A stretch of 64,000 nucleotides of DNA, taken from Holotrichia oblita (Eukaryota > Arthropoda > Insecta > Coleoptera > Scarabaeidae). The stretch's first letter is position 1. Every line of letters starts with the position of its first letter. The notes under the pieces were generated by a model. That model was not told where the DNA came from. It worked only from the letters and a program-made list of their open reading frames with translations, and did no database searches. Position numbers and translations under genes: made by a program. Shown piece by piece: positions 11,841 to 23,419 of the stretch. The DNA is taken from positions 95,754,023 to 95,818,022 of the forward strand of contig CM043017.1 of the NCBI GenBank assembly GCA_023690525.1, read 5' to 3'.

Positions 11841-14800
11841 ACATAAAGGTCAGAAAATAGATATATTAATTATAACATGTATAATTATAATTTTAAATCT
11901 GGATATTTACCTGCTAGGTGTAGAATATAGGATTTAATCAAACCCCACTTTTATACCGTATGATGGTCAGTTTTCCTACATTATTTCAAAGCCGTATTCT
12001 TTTAGTTATTGTTAGTCTTCCAGACTTTTATTAGAGACAATTTTTATTGTATGTATTTTATAACAACATACTTATTTGAATATCAAAATAATACTCATTT
12101 TATTGAGGAAATACACCTTTATTGATGGACAAATCTTACAAGAAATCCCTTCCAACAAGGATCTTCTTTTATAAGCACATCGTTAGCAATATAAAATGAT
12201 CAATTAATTGGCTGGTGCAGTGGTGTCACGTTACTGGACCGCAATCAGCTCATTAACTGTGCCATAGATTAGTATTTATAACAAATACATAATTGAAATC
12301 TATTTGAGAGTGGTGAACTGGAAACCATTGATCTAGTATATAAACTCAAACCAATCAAACCAGGGTATGGTGGAGCGATTAAAATATCGAAATTAAAGCA
12401 AACTAGTTTCATTAAATTCGTTCAGATCCGTTCTATTTTCCGTTCTATATTGTTGATTTATCAAAGCGTTGAATGATATTTTTCGGATCTTGCTTTATAA
12501 ACGACAAAGAAGCTAGCACACCAACGAAATAATAATTTCAAGTTGTATAGGTATACATATGTACTATAAACTATTTGTGAAGAACAACAAGCAAAACCGT
12601 AAAATTAAAAATATGTGAAGAATCAATTAAATTTGTTGTTGTACATTTAAATTTAAGATGGTACAAAAGTACCATAGGTACAATAATTAAATTGATACGA
12701 TGGTTTATACATATAACTAGAAGGCAGAACCAATTACGACCCGTTTAGAAATAGAAGAAAAGAAAGACCTAGGCTTAGATGTGAAAGCAGATATATAAAC
12801 TTGGCCAATTCCAGACACATACCAGCGGTGTACGCATACAATTAAATTATAATAAAAAATTTACGCACTATATTCACCATTGGACGGTTAAGTGTGCCTA
12901 CTGATTGTAACATATTTACTTATAGGTATACGACTCGATTGCATACTAAGTTGCAATTCTACTGTTGAGTAATATCCACTGTAATACACTAGATTTAGAT
13001 TAGGTATATACACATCTCTTATTATGATTTGTAGTTAACCATACATATTCTATAAAACGCAGACTAACACAATTTGGAATGCATTAGAGTAAGTTGTAAT
13101 TTAATAAGCATTGCCATAACTGCTTTCTCAGGCATATTCAACCGATATGTGTGCCAGCAAACGTTTATATGTGCGTACAGCGTTAATATACAGCACCCAA
13201 TTTTACGTATTATTTGCTGATAGAGCAAAAGTCAATTTCGAGTTTAATAAGCGTCACAGAACTGATACCGTAACGTCGATATGGAAACGTGGTTTTGTCA
13301 TCGAGAGACTCCGCATCATTTGCCCCATTCGCCACTGATGCATGAACGAGATACAACGGCAACGACAGCGTGGTATTGGAGGTCCTACAAAGCAGTATGA
13401 AACATTCACACGTCACATTTTAGAGTACACGATAGATAGTGTTATAATAACGGTCTCATAGATATGCGAAACATCAACCGCTACAAAATAAACTAATATG
13501 GTAACCTCTAGTTATTATACTGTATTTCCTATAACATACGGAACTACAAATGTCAAAGGAAAAGGAAATGTACGTTATCTATTGTGCCTGTTATTGCCGT
13601 TGCATGATCTAGAATCTAGACAATTAAGAACAAAATGACACATCGTTAGTGCAAGCTTATTTGATAGAGACAGGAAAACACATACATATATAGCAAACCG
13701 AGTTTGAACAATATGGTCGTTTTCATCACAGGTATCTGTCCAACAAAGCAACAGCTTAAATGTGCAATATTTTTTATGTTAATAATAGTTCATGTTTTAA
13801 CAAAATTACAGACACTATAGAGTAAACAAGTGTAAAATCAATTTTGTTTTATTGTATCTTTAAAATATTTTCGTAATTTATAATTTCGAAAATGTAATTA
13901 AAGGAACGAAATTTTGAATTCGAGATTAGCAAAACAACACAGCTGCATCATCCACAAAAAATAATTGCATTCTTTTGTTTAATAAAACAAATTTAACTCG
14001 TCTTTTACCACAACAAACAACCCATAATGCACATATGCACTTCTCTAACTTAACAATAACATTGGTTAACATAATTTTTTGTCTCGCGGACACCAATAGC
14101 TTGTGAAATACAGCTTCTATTCGTATTTTCAAACAGTTATTCGAAACTTTTTCCTCGGCCCTCCTCTTTTCTATGTTAATTCTTTGAAATATTTTAAAAT
14201 AAGTTTACTCGAATTTATTTATTGTCAAGTAATATCTGCTAGTATATTGTAAATATGATGATGATGTAAATGAGGTAACTCAAATTGTACCGTTGCTCAT
14301 TCATCGATTCCTATAAACTTAGTTTAAAAGCTGTGCATAACGGCAATATATGTATTACTATCAATATCTGTATCTCACTGTGCTAGTGTGAAAGGAACAT
14401 ATATGACAACTTTAAATTTATCTTGAAAAAGCATCAATATGCAGTATATTAGTAGAATATTTATGGTGGTTTGAAGGCTATTGCACTTTCTCTGTAGCTT
14501 GGCTATAAAAGATACTGTTGTGTATGGGAATGGGATAGTAGGGATAGGATAAAAGCACTGAACATAGAAGAGAACGGCTTAGTGGAGAATTATTCATTTC
14601 TGGACAGAAAAATGTGAAACATGACGCATTGTGTAATTATAAAAATGTATATTTACCTCCGTTACATATCAAACTAGAATTCATTAAAAATTTCTTCAAT
14701 GTCATGGTCATAATTTCATGTAATACTTATACGATAGAAATTTCCTAAAATTAATGGTGAAATACGAGCACTAATACACGATGAAAAATTTGAGGGATTA

Positions 14801-14874
14801 TATAATCCACTGATGAAAGTAGTTTAGTAAACATTCATAAATATTACCCAGTTTTTTGTAATATGTAAAATATG
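11841..14874. other. No recognisable gene
   Basis: Short open frames only (for example about 63 codons near 13,147-13,338) without domains. The 13.1-13.4 kb part is less AT-rich, but I see no splice-supported exon. Confidence 0.4.
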
Positions 14875-15184
14875 ATTATATCTTACACTCATTTTGCCAC
14901 CGCTTTTTACCATCTTAGAGGTTGAATTAAAAAAAATACAAAATGCGTTTTTCATTAACTATGCCAAAGAGTATTAATATCAATTTTCAAGTAAATTTGT
15001 CGATAAAAATATAATTTTTAACTATATAAATTTTGTCACCCGCTTTCTCCTCAAGTGGTTGAGTGAAGAAAAACACGGTGTGAATGGAGATTAGTATCCG
15101 TTTTAAAGTAAATTTGATCATAGAAATACTATTTTGAATACAAACTTTCCACATCCTCTCACCTCCTTGGAGTTTCAAAAAACC
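14875..15184 (+). repeat. Diverged tandem repeat, about three units of 100-125 bp
   Basis: Similar segments occur in order: ...TTTTGCCACCGCTTTTTACC near 14,892, TTTTGTCACCCGCTTTCTCC near 15,031, and CTTTCCACATCCTCTCACCTCC near 15,145. The last two are preceded by related AGTAAATTTG(T/A)..ATA blocks. The units are clearly diverged. No coding frame is shared. Confidence 0.45.
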
Positions 15185-16445
15185 CCACTAAATATCAAAG
15201 AAATACTTAATAGCATTTTATATACTTACATATATGTACAGTGGACAGCAGCATAATCGACACCGTTACGGAATTTCCTAAACCTTAATACCAATGTAGA
15301 GGGGGTTACGTTGTGTGGCCTTCAGTTAGGATCTATAGTAGATATTATATCATTTCTGTACTATTTACAAGAAATGGTGTTCAGTGTAGAAGTATAAAAC
15401 GAAACCCTTAGGGCGATATTTGTACTAGCAAAACGATATAATTATATATGCCACGAAATACATATGCTTGCTTAGGTAGGACACATTTTAATTATCCGCA
15501 GGGGAAAATATTTTGTTATTAATAAAGAAAGAAAACATATAGGGAATTATTTAATCTAAGATTGCTCCAGTATTTTATGCATCTTAACAAAAAAAACTGT
15601 TCAATGATTTTTTATATTTTATAAATCATGAGTGAATTACCTATTGCCGACGAATTTTATTTTACAATCAAATCCAAAATGTTACTATTTCTGCAATATA
15701 TTAGCATAGTGCATATAGAAATGTGATTTCCACCTGTTATGGATTAAAGAAACCATTTAAAGATTTATATATTATTGTGGAGTTGAAACTTTGCATAATA
15801 GGTTTTAATCCGGAGTTTCCAGAAACGGTAATGAGATGGTTCATCAAATGTTTATAATATAACTTTGACAGTTATTGTGATAACACGCTGTATAATACAA
15901 CGAAAATAATCGAGAATAAGCATATTACCTACTTAAGAGGGTCGTCTACCAGCTGATTATTCTACAGCGGTGCCATATCTACATAATTATATAAATCGTT
16001 TGCTTAATTTTATTTCAATATAATTTGAAAATTGGGCTTCATACACATATTTCTACAAATGTTTTACATCTACATATACAATTTTGTCTATTAATATTCG
16101 GTATTAACTAAACAATCTCTTTTCCCGTTACAGGCCGTTACCTTGATACGGGAATCGAGATTACACTATTAATTTTTAGATTTAATTAACTGAAATTTGC
16201 TATGAGCATTCAAAATACGTCTACACATGTGTGCATCAAGCCCGATTTTAAAATACGTTTTAAATAAATTATAAAAACATTATATTATGAAAAAATTTAA
16301 CTGTGGCAACATCGCCAACTGTCAAACTGTAGTCGGGCCTCTTAAATCGTATTTTAAATTTCACAATTATGAAGTCACAAAAGATGGTAGTTTATGGTAA
16401 CCGCTATGAGATTTTAACAAACCTGGAAATGAATTTTAGGCTAAA

Positions 16446-16712
16446 CTTCCGTATGTCTACCACTGAATTGGTAATTTATATGCAGTTTAACGGAAAGTAC
16501 ACGTTTTACTGAGTTCAAAACGGTCCCCCATTTTTTTTTTTGTGGACATCAGTCTAAGATAGCTAAAAATCGATCTAAAAAGTGCTATTTTTAGGTTGTT
16601 TCACTAGTGTTTTGACATTTCTGCGAAGATTTTCAGTTGATATCCAGTCAGAATTACGAAATAACGAGCGGCGATTTTAAAACGTCGTTCGGGAATAAAA
16701 AAATAATGATTT
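16446..16712 (+). repeat. Foldback element, left arm
   Basis: It starts ACTTCCGTATGTCTACCACT and is an approximately 267-bp, highly similar inverted copy of 17,148-17,412. The spacer of about 435 bp is AT-rich without a gene. Together they look like a long-TIR MITE or foldback element. Confidence 0.75.
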
Positions 16713-17147
16713 ACATTTTGTAGTATTCTTTAATACAATTAGATAGATTTTATCAACTAAAAAACATATCTCCTCTTGTATTTTATTAAATTCAGTGCAA
16801 ATAACTAACTAATATATAAAATAGGAACGTAGGTATCTAAAGAATTAGTTTAGTTTTAATTGCAATTAATAACATTTAAGAGACGTTTAACAAGATGTTA
16901 AATTTAATATTTAAAATATCTTAAAATTTCAAAATAGTATCTAAATATTCATAATTTTCTTCTTAATATTAACTTACTCATTTAATTATTGTGTATGACA
17001 CGTAAATAATTGTTTTAAAAATAAATTTATATGCATTAACATCAAATTTCACTGTGTAAATTTAATAAAACACAAAAGAAGATATGTTTTTTAGTCACTG
17101 AAATATATCTATTAATTGTACTAAAAGATACTGCTAAATAAAAAATG

Positions 17148-17412
17148 ATTATTGTTTTTACATTCCTGAGCGACGTTTTTTTAAATTGCCGCTCGATATT
17201 TCGTAATTCTGACTGGATATTAACTGAAAATCCTCGCAGAAATGTCAAAACACTAGCGAAACATAACCTAGAAATAGCATTTTTTAGATCGATTTTTAGG
17301 TATCTTAGACTGATTTCCTCGAAAAATGGGGGGCCGTTTTGAACTCAGTAAAACTGGTACTTTCTGTTAAACTGCATATAAATTGCCAATTCAGTGGTCG
17401 ACATACGGAAGT
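17148..17412 (-). repeat. Foldback element, right arm
   Basis: Inverted partner of 16,446-16,712. Read inward it begins ACTTCCGTATGTCGACCACT. Differences between the arms are scattered single bases and small indels, so the element is not very recent. Confidence 0.75.
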
Positions 17413-17913
17413 CTTACCGAAATGTAATACCAAATAGGCCAATATAGCGCAAATGACCATAAAGCTTTTATATTTTTGCTTTCTAATGTGTTTAAATTAT
17501 GTGTGATATTTTTTTAGGAGATGAAAATACATATATCTATATGTTATACATCATAACATTCATAACAACTTATTCAAAAGGGCTGGCTACAAAGTATTTT
17601 TTATATCTTGTTACCTACATCCTTAAATCGTACAAACTCACACAGCAAGGATAACATTTTGTATACCGGCTATGACTACGCGATGAATGTAGTACTTAAC
17701 TAACGTCATTTCAATGTATGCGGTATGCGTGCGTTGTATCTTGTTCGGAGAGTTTCTTAACTGTTCAATACAATTGTCGATAGAAGAATGAGACAGGTAT
17801 GCGATGAGCAGCACGCACAGATTATACATATGTCCGCGGAACTAATTTTCGTCTAGTGTCGATAAGGTCGACGTTAGCTTGCGGTGGTGTCGAATTAAAA
17901 GCTGGCCACTGTA

Positions 17914-19452
17914 CATATGTATATACCAAATGAGTAACGGTAAGAAGACGATATGTTCCAGGCTATGCATTTATAGATAGACGATATCTATTTATATTTA
18001 GGGTTACTTTTTATTTATTAGAACAAAAATTCAGAAATATATGTTTGGAAGTGGCCATTGTTTTGGGGACTTCAAAGGACCCGCATGTTGCTCAAACGAG
18101 TTCCTTCCCTGGAAATTAATTAAAACGCTTTTTAAAGACTTCGTAATCAGAACGTAGCGCTCTAGTCGCTTTCATGATATCGTGCGGTTGTAGCCCTCTC
18201 TGAGCCTTTTTTCCTTTTCATTCTGTAGTTCTTTTTTGTTTTAATACTTCCCACGCGTTCTAGTATTGAAGTACAAAAGAAGCGTGGGCAATGCGGAAAT
18301 GCCGTTCTGTCTATTCTCATTTCAATCGATTATTGTTCAGAGTTCTTTTTATTTTTTATAATGACATTAAGCAAAAAACATGTAAATTCTTCAATTAGAT
18401 TATTTTTCTCTCTTAAAAACGTATAATGCTGTCGTCAATCCAAATCACGTATCTCAGTATAGGCTTCCTACTAACCATGTACTTATTTACTATTAATTTC
18501 AACTTGGTATAGAGATATGTTTTGACTTTTTACAACCTTTTCAATAAGGTACATGCGTGCGATCTAAGTAGTTTTCGCTTACAACTTTTACAAACTAGAT
18601 ACAGCTGCAGCATAAAGTACTTTCATGCACTAGTGGATGACGATTTCCGTCGGAAAACTGAAGAATATAAAATACACTGTAACGTCTTCATTTTTTAAAT
18701 TTCAATGCAGACCGATTTCGACGAAAATCGATTTATTTAGTGCAAAAGTCTCAAATAGTTTCTACTTATTTCAAAATCTCAAATAGTTTCTATATAGTAA
18801 ACGGGCTAGAAAGTAATATGCTAAATTCTTCATTTTTTCACAATTTTAACAGTTACATAACTGTAAATGGCTTCTTCTACTAGCAATCCGTTCATTTAAA
18901 CTTTGCTCTTAACACCGCAATTTATTCTTCTTATCCTGGCGTTTCACAGTAGAGAAGTTTCGCCATATTCCTTTATTGGATATATGTACATAAATTTAAA
19001 TAAATATGTACATATGTATGTACTTGGGGACTTTTACCAACTAATTTAAATCTTTGGATCATTCGCTTATTGATGTGGTCGCCATAAATTTTGAAAGATA
19101 TTTTAAGATATAAGTACATAAAATATACATATGTACTATATCTGTCGCAAATTTATGACAAAATATCAGGTACCTATAATTACTTGGCCAGCTAATTTCT
19201 TAATCTTACATACGAATGACTCAAGTTTTTAAATTTTTGTTATCGGAAAATAAGAATAACAACTTCGTTTTTCTTAAAATGTCTCTTCTTCCATATGAAA
19301 TCCAACTAACTTTTACAGTTCCTGGGTTAATTAACAAAAAATGCTATAAATGCAATAAAATTTCCTGCGGTTATTAATACAATTTTTTTAGGTCATATAT
19401 TTGTAAAGGTCAATGACATTGGTTCTTTCCGAAAGGGTGTATAGTCCGTAAA
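17914..19452. other. No recognisable gene
   Basis: AT-rich. A short direct repeat TCTCAAATAGTTTCTA occurs twice near 18,749 and 18,777. No domain-bearing frame. Confidence 0.4.
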
Positions 19453-19612
19453 TTTGCCATGCGTTCTGCAGAAGCACAATATATGGACATTCTCCACAGT
19501 GCGCCGAAGTCGAAGTTATTATGGAAGCGAACGATACTGACTTTCCTCACAGGAGATTATCTGGAGGTCAACAATCTCGGCTACTTCCAAGAAGGTCAAG
19601 AGTATGGAAGAA
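19453..19612 (+). other. Possible exon with strong splice donor (uncertain)
   Basis: This block is less AT-rich than its surroundings. All three forward frames are long enough to be open locally, and it ends at GAAGAA followed by GTAAGTT, a near-consensus 5' splice site. One frame reads HSPQCAEVEVIMEAND and RRLSGGQQSRLLPRR, which I do not recognise. A pyrimidine-rich TTTTTTTAG acceptor lies at about 19,383-19,391. It could be a host exon, a UTR exon or chance. Confidence 0.2.
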
Positions 19613-20687
19613 GTAAGTTACAACCGAAAATCGCGGTTTTTATAAATAAACTCTAGCAATCTATCTCTCTATCATATATTGTCATCAGTAAAAAGCATTT
19701 GAGAAATGCATACTATGTACCAAAATTACTGATAGGAAAATACAAAACTTACAAAAAGAAAACGCCGATAACGATCTGAGATATCTTGGATAATTTGTTC
19801 TGTATCTAAGACGGATGAGCCAGGTAAGGTAGGTAGTAAGTAGTAGGGAAGGTAGTAGATTCTATATAATTTTTTACATACGCAGAAGTTAACAACTTCA
19901 TGCGACTCATCAGATTTATTGCAAGACACACAGACAGGCATAGTAATTACAGCAAGATATATCTTTTATATAGAGAAAAACAAGGAAGGACAAGAAAACG
20001 CTTCACGCCAACGGTGCCTGTCGTGGCGACTTTAAAGACAGAGTACTAGGAAGACTTGGGCAACGGAAAAGGATCTCGAACAGAGCATAAAGGTAAGAAG
20101 GAGGAAGTGTATATATTGTAATGTTATTCTGTCAAGGGATGTTCCTCACTCCATTCTCGCTTAACAGATGCGTATCCATACCTTCGGTAACTGAAAAAGA
20201 TAAAAATACTAAATTAACACAATATCTATAAAACCATAGCTTGCTATCTGATCGGTGTCTTTCTAATTAAGAAAAAACAATTATATTTAACTGCGTAGCA
20301 TAATCACGGTCGTACATATATGAGAATAAAGATTTTAATTCATTAAAATCTCTTGTTAAAATACTCTCTCAATGTTAGAGAATAATAAACTTCCAAGTTG
20401 GTATCATTGATGATTTATTCCCATATCTACGAGTCAGTGACTTTTTGGCTCGGTAGTCGTCGGACGTAGAAGGGGGGTGTAGATCAACTGTAATGTGTGA
20501 ACAATCCATTTAGGGAGATTTTAAGGAGCAAAAAGTACTTAGGTGATAATGAATTTAACAGTTCTACGGTGACTCTATATACCACAAATTTTGACCAAAT
20601 CTGTAGAAAATTAATCCTGAAATGACGGCTATAAACACTCGCAAATCAGTTACGTGTTTTTAGAAGATTGGAGCTGGGAGCGGAAAC
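19613..20687. other. No recognisable gene
   Basis: Short open frames only, with no domain or clear repeat. It ends at the TTAA target duplication of the piggyBac element. Confidence 0.4.
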
Positions 20688-20691
20688 TTAA

Positions 20692-23230
20692 CCCTCCGTT
20701 AGTCGCGCATGTATCCAACAGATACATCCTTATTTTATTTGCAATTTTCTTGGAAACGAATAATATTAGAATTACAGGATGGAGTGTATTCCTAGCGTAA
20801 TGTGTTTTAAAACATTTCCTAGAAGGATAAACCCAAATTCCCTTTGGTTTTGCCGCTATTGTCATAAAATGTAAATGACGTTGTCCGTGTATCCATCAGA
20901 TACAGCGCGACTATCGACGATACAATTCTTGAAATAATTATACATAACATGCGCAACGACATAATAGTTGACAAAACTGTCATTTGACTGTTATTCGTTT
21001 GTTATACTCCATCAATAAACGACATAGCCTCTATGCCTCGTGCTTGAAAATATTCATTGCGTTGATAATGAGTACGAAAAACTATTTCGATTTATCAAAA
21101 CAGGAAGACATTGACGAAATACAGCGTCTTATTTTTGAAGAAAATGAAGCGAGCGACGATGTTCTAGCCGAAGATTTTGGCGAGTCTGATGAATCAGATA
21201 CAGACGATCGCATAGAAATGAGGTCAGTGGATTCAAATACTGATCATGAAATTAGCGATGACGAAGAAGAAATTGCTGAAACAGAAACAGATGACTTTTT
21301 TGGTGAGTTCGTAATTTTATTTTATATCTTTTGTCACATGAAAGTAATTTTAGGAAAAGATGGGACACACTGGAAAAAAATCCGCCTAAAATTTCAAAAA
21401 CACGTCCTCATAACGTTGTGACGAAATTACCGGGTGTCGAGGGACAGGATGCGAGGAATGCCAAAACTGAGCTCGAGTGTTGGAATTTGTTTTTTACGGA
21501 GATCATTTTAAATTTATTAGTGCAATGGACTAATCAACATATAGAAAATTTACGTGAAAAATTTGGAAGGGAAAGAGATTGTCGACCTACAAACAAAGCA
21601 GAAATTAAAGCCTTTTTGGGATTGTTGTATTTGGCAGGTGTATTTCGAGGAGCTCGTCAACGACTTAGCGATTTTTGGGCCATTGATGGTTTAGGAATAC
21701 ACATTTTCCGGATGACAATGTCGAAGAAACGCTTTAGATTTTTGATAAGGTGCCTAAGATTCGACAACAGGAATACCAGAGATACGCGACGTCAAGTTGA
21801 TAAATTGGCGGCAGTAAGAGAACTTTTTACTGTTTTCGTAGAAAACTGTCAAAAGCATTATAATCTAGGCGAAAATGTGACAATCGACGAAATGTTGCCA
21901 GGTTTCCGGGGCAGGTGCTCATTTAGACAATATATTCCATCAAAACCAAATAAATATGGAATAAAAATATTTTGTCTAAGTGATGCCAAATTGTATTACA
22001 CCGCTAATATGGAAATATACTGTGGACAACAGCCTGAAGGACCCTTCCATCAATCAAATTCGGCGGATTCGGTAGTAATGCGCCTTTCTCAACCTATTCT
22101 TGGATCTGGTCGGAACATTACTGCGGATAACTGGTTTTTCAGTTTGAAGCTAGTGAAGGAGCTGGAAAAAAATAAGCTGTCTTATGTGGGCACAATAAGA
22201 AAAAATAAAAGGGAACTTCCGCCGACTTTTGTATGTCCGAAAAATCGAACCTGTTTTAGCAGCTTATTCGGCTATACCAAAGACGAGACTCTCGTTTCGT
22301 ACGTTCCGAAAAAAGGAAAACCGTTGTATTACTTTCAAGTATGCATGTTGGTTCAAAAGAAGTTTCCAATGACCCTGCGAAGAAACCGGAAATAATTTTA
22401 TTTTATAATAATACAAAATCCGGCGTAGATGTTGTGGATAAACTTTGTGCCACTTACAATGTTGGAAGATCAACAAGAAGGTGGCCAATGGTGATTTTTT
22501 ACCACCTTATGAACGTTGCGGGACTGAATTCTAGAATCGTTTATCTCGCAAATCAAAAAGTATATACTTCGAGGCTAGATTATTTGAAAAAACTGGCTCT
22601 AAATCTAGTAGAAGAGCAACAACGAATTAGAGCCCAAATTGCAAGTCTTCCTGTAGATGTGAAAATCTTCCTACAAAAATATAAACCCCAACAAGAATCC
22701 GAGCCGGAACCGTCAAGGGCACCAAAAAGACAACGCTGTCAACCCTGTTACCAATACAACAGAAAAACATCATTTAGCGCTTATCGTTGTGAACAATGCG
22801 GCATATGTTTATGTTTGAAACAACATTCAAAAATTACTTGTGAAAGCTGTCTGAATACTAAAGGCCAATTAGAATAATTTTATCATGTATGTGTTATATA
22901 TTTATGTAATAATTGTTGCCGAAGAGTAGTAAACTTCATGGTTTTTATTCAAATGTGTGTTTTTGATTTACTCCGTACGATTTAAAGTTCGCTTAATCAG
23001 CCAAAAGTCTGTATTTGCCCTAGTTGACAATAGTTCACTTTTTTGTTCAAAAGGCTATAACTATTTTAGAAGTAACAGTCAGATGCATTTAGTACAGTGT
23101 TATAGAAAGACATCTGGACGAAAATTGTTTAGATTGTAAGTAACATATCATATATTATGTACATACTTATATCTATAGGAGATACAACGCGATCAACCGT
23201 GTTATAAGAAGCCGCGCGCTTAACGGAGGG
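20692..23230 (+). mobile_element. piggyBac DNA transposon, 2,539 bp
   Basis: The element is bounded by TTAA on both sides (20,688-20,691 and 23,231-23,234), the diagnostic piggyBac target duplication. The terminal repeats are CCCTCCGTTAGTCGCGC (left) and CCCTCCGTTAAGCGCGC (right, read inward). Subterminal palindromic motifs GTATCCAACAGATAC (about 20,710) and GTATCCATCAGATAC (about 20,889) follow the left end, and a related GGAGATACAACGCG lies near the right end. A single transposase gene fills the interior. Clean ends and a nearly complete gene suggest a relatively recent insertion. Confidence 0.95.
21068..22877 (+). pseudogene. piggyBac transposase with two 1-nt frameshifts
   Basis: DDE-type transposase that excises and inserts at TTAA. 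I chose the start ATG at 21,068 (MSTKNYFDLSK); an in-frame ATG lies upstream at 20,984. An acidic N-terminus is followed by a 51-nt GT-AG intron (21,303-21,353) whose length is a multiple of three. The catalytic aspartates sit in NVTIDEMLPGFRGR, ITADNWFFS and KSGVDVVDKLC. The C-terminus is a cysteine-rich zinc-binding domain (RCQPCY, CEQCGICLC, CESCL), stopping at 22,877. The frame changes just after an A7 run (21,374-21,380) and again around the A-rich 22,309-22,320 stretch. All other expected segments are present and in order, so only these two indels prevent a full reading. Confidence 0.92.
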
Positions 23231-23351
23231 TTAATGCTTTAATTTGTGTTAAAGGCTATGCGGCAGCATCGTCATATCCCAGAACTACATCTTAAATTGG
23301 CGGTAAATTTAAATTGAAAGTTGAATAGATTTGTTGATGTTTTTAGTTTTC

Positions 23352-23419
23352 ATGTAAAATATGCCATGAGTATTGCTTAACGCACGAATTTTAAGCAATA
23401 ATCATGCCGTATTTTACAT
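23352..23419. ncRNA. Pre-miRNA-like hairpin candidate
   Basis: Arms of 29 nt (23,352-23,380 and 23,391-23,419) are complementary except for about three positions and enclose a 10-nt loop. The arms begin ATGTAAAATA and end TATTGCTTAA. Stem length and loop size fit an animal miRNA precursor, but short inverted repeats from decayed MITEs look the same. There is no evidence of expression here. Confidence 0.3.

Larger units (their letters stand above)
15239..17911. mobile_element. TA-flanked non-autonomous element with ~30-bp imperfect TIRs
   Basis: The left end is CAGTGGACAGCAGCATAATC and the right end read inward is CAGTGGCCAGCTTTTAATTC. Both continue with CGACACC. TA lies directly outside both ends (15,237-15,238 and 17,912-17,913), as for Tc1/mariner/pogo-type insertion. 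No transposase was recognised inside its 2.67 kb. A separate 967-bp foldback occupies 16,446-17,412. Confidence 0.5.
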
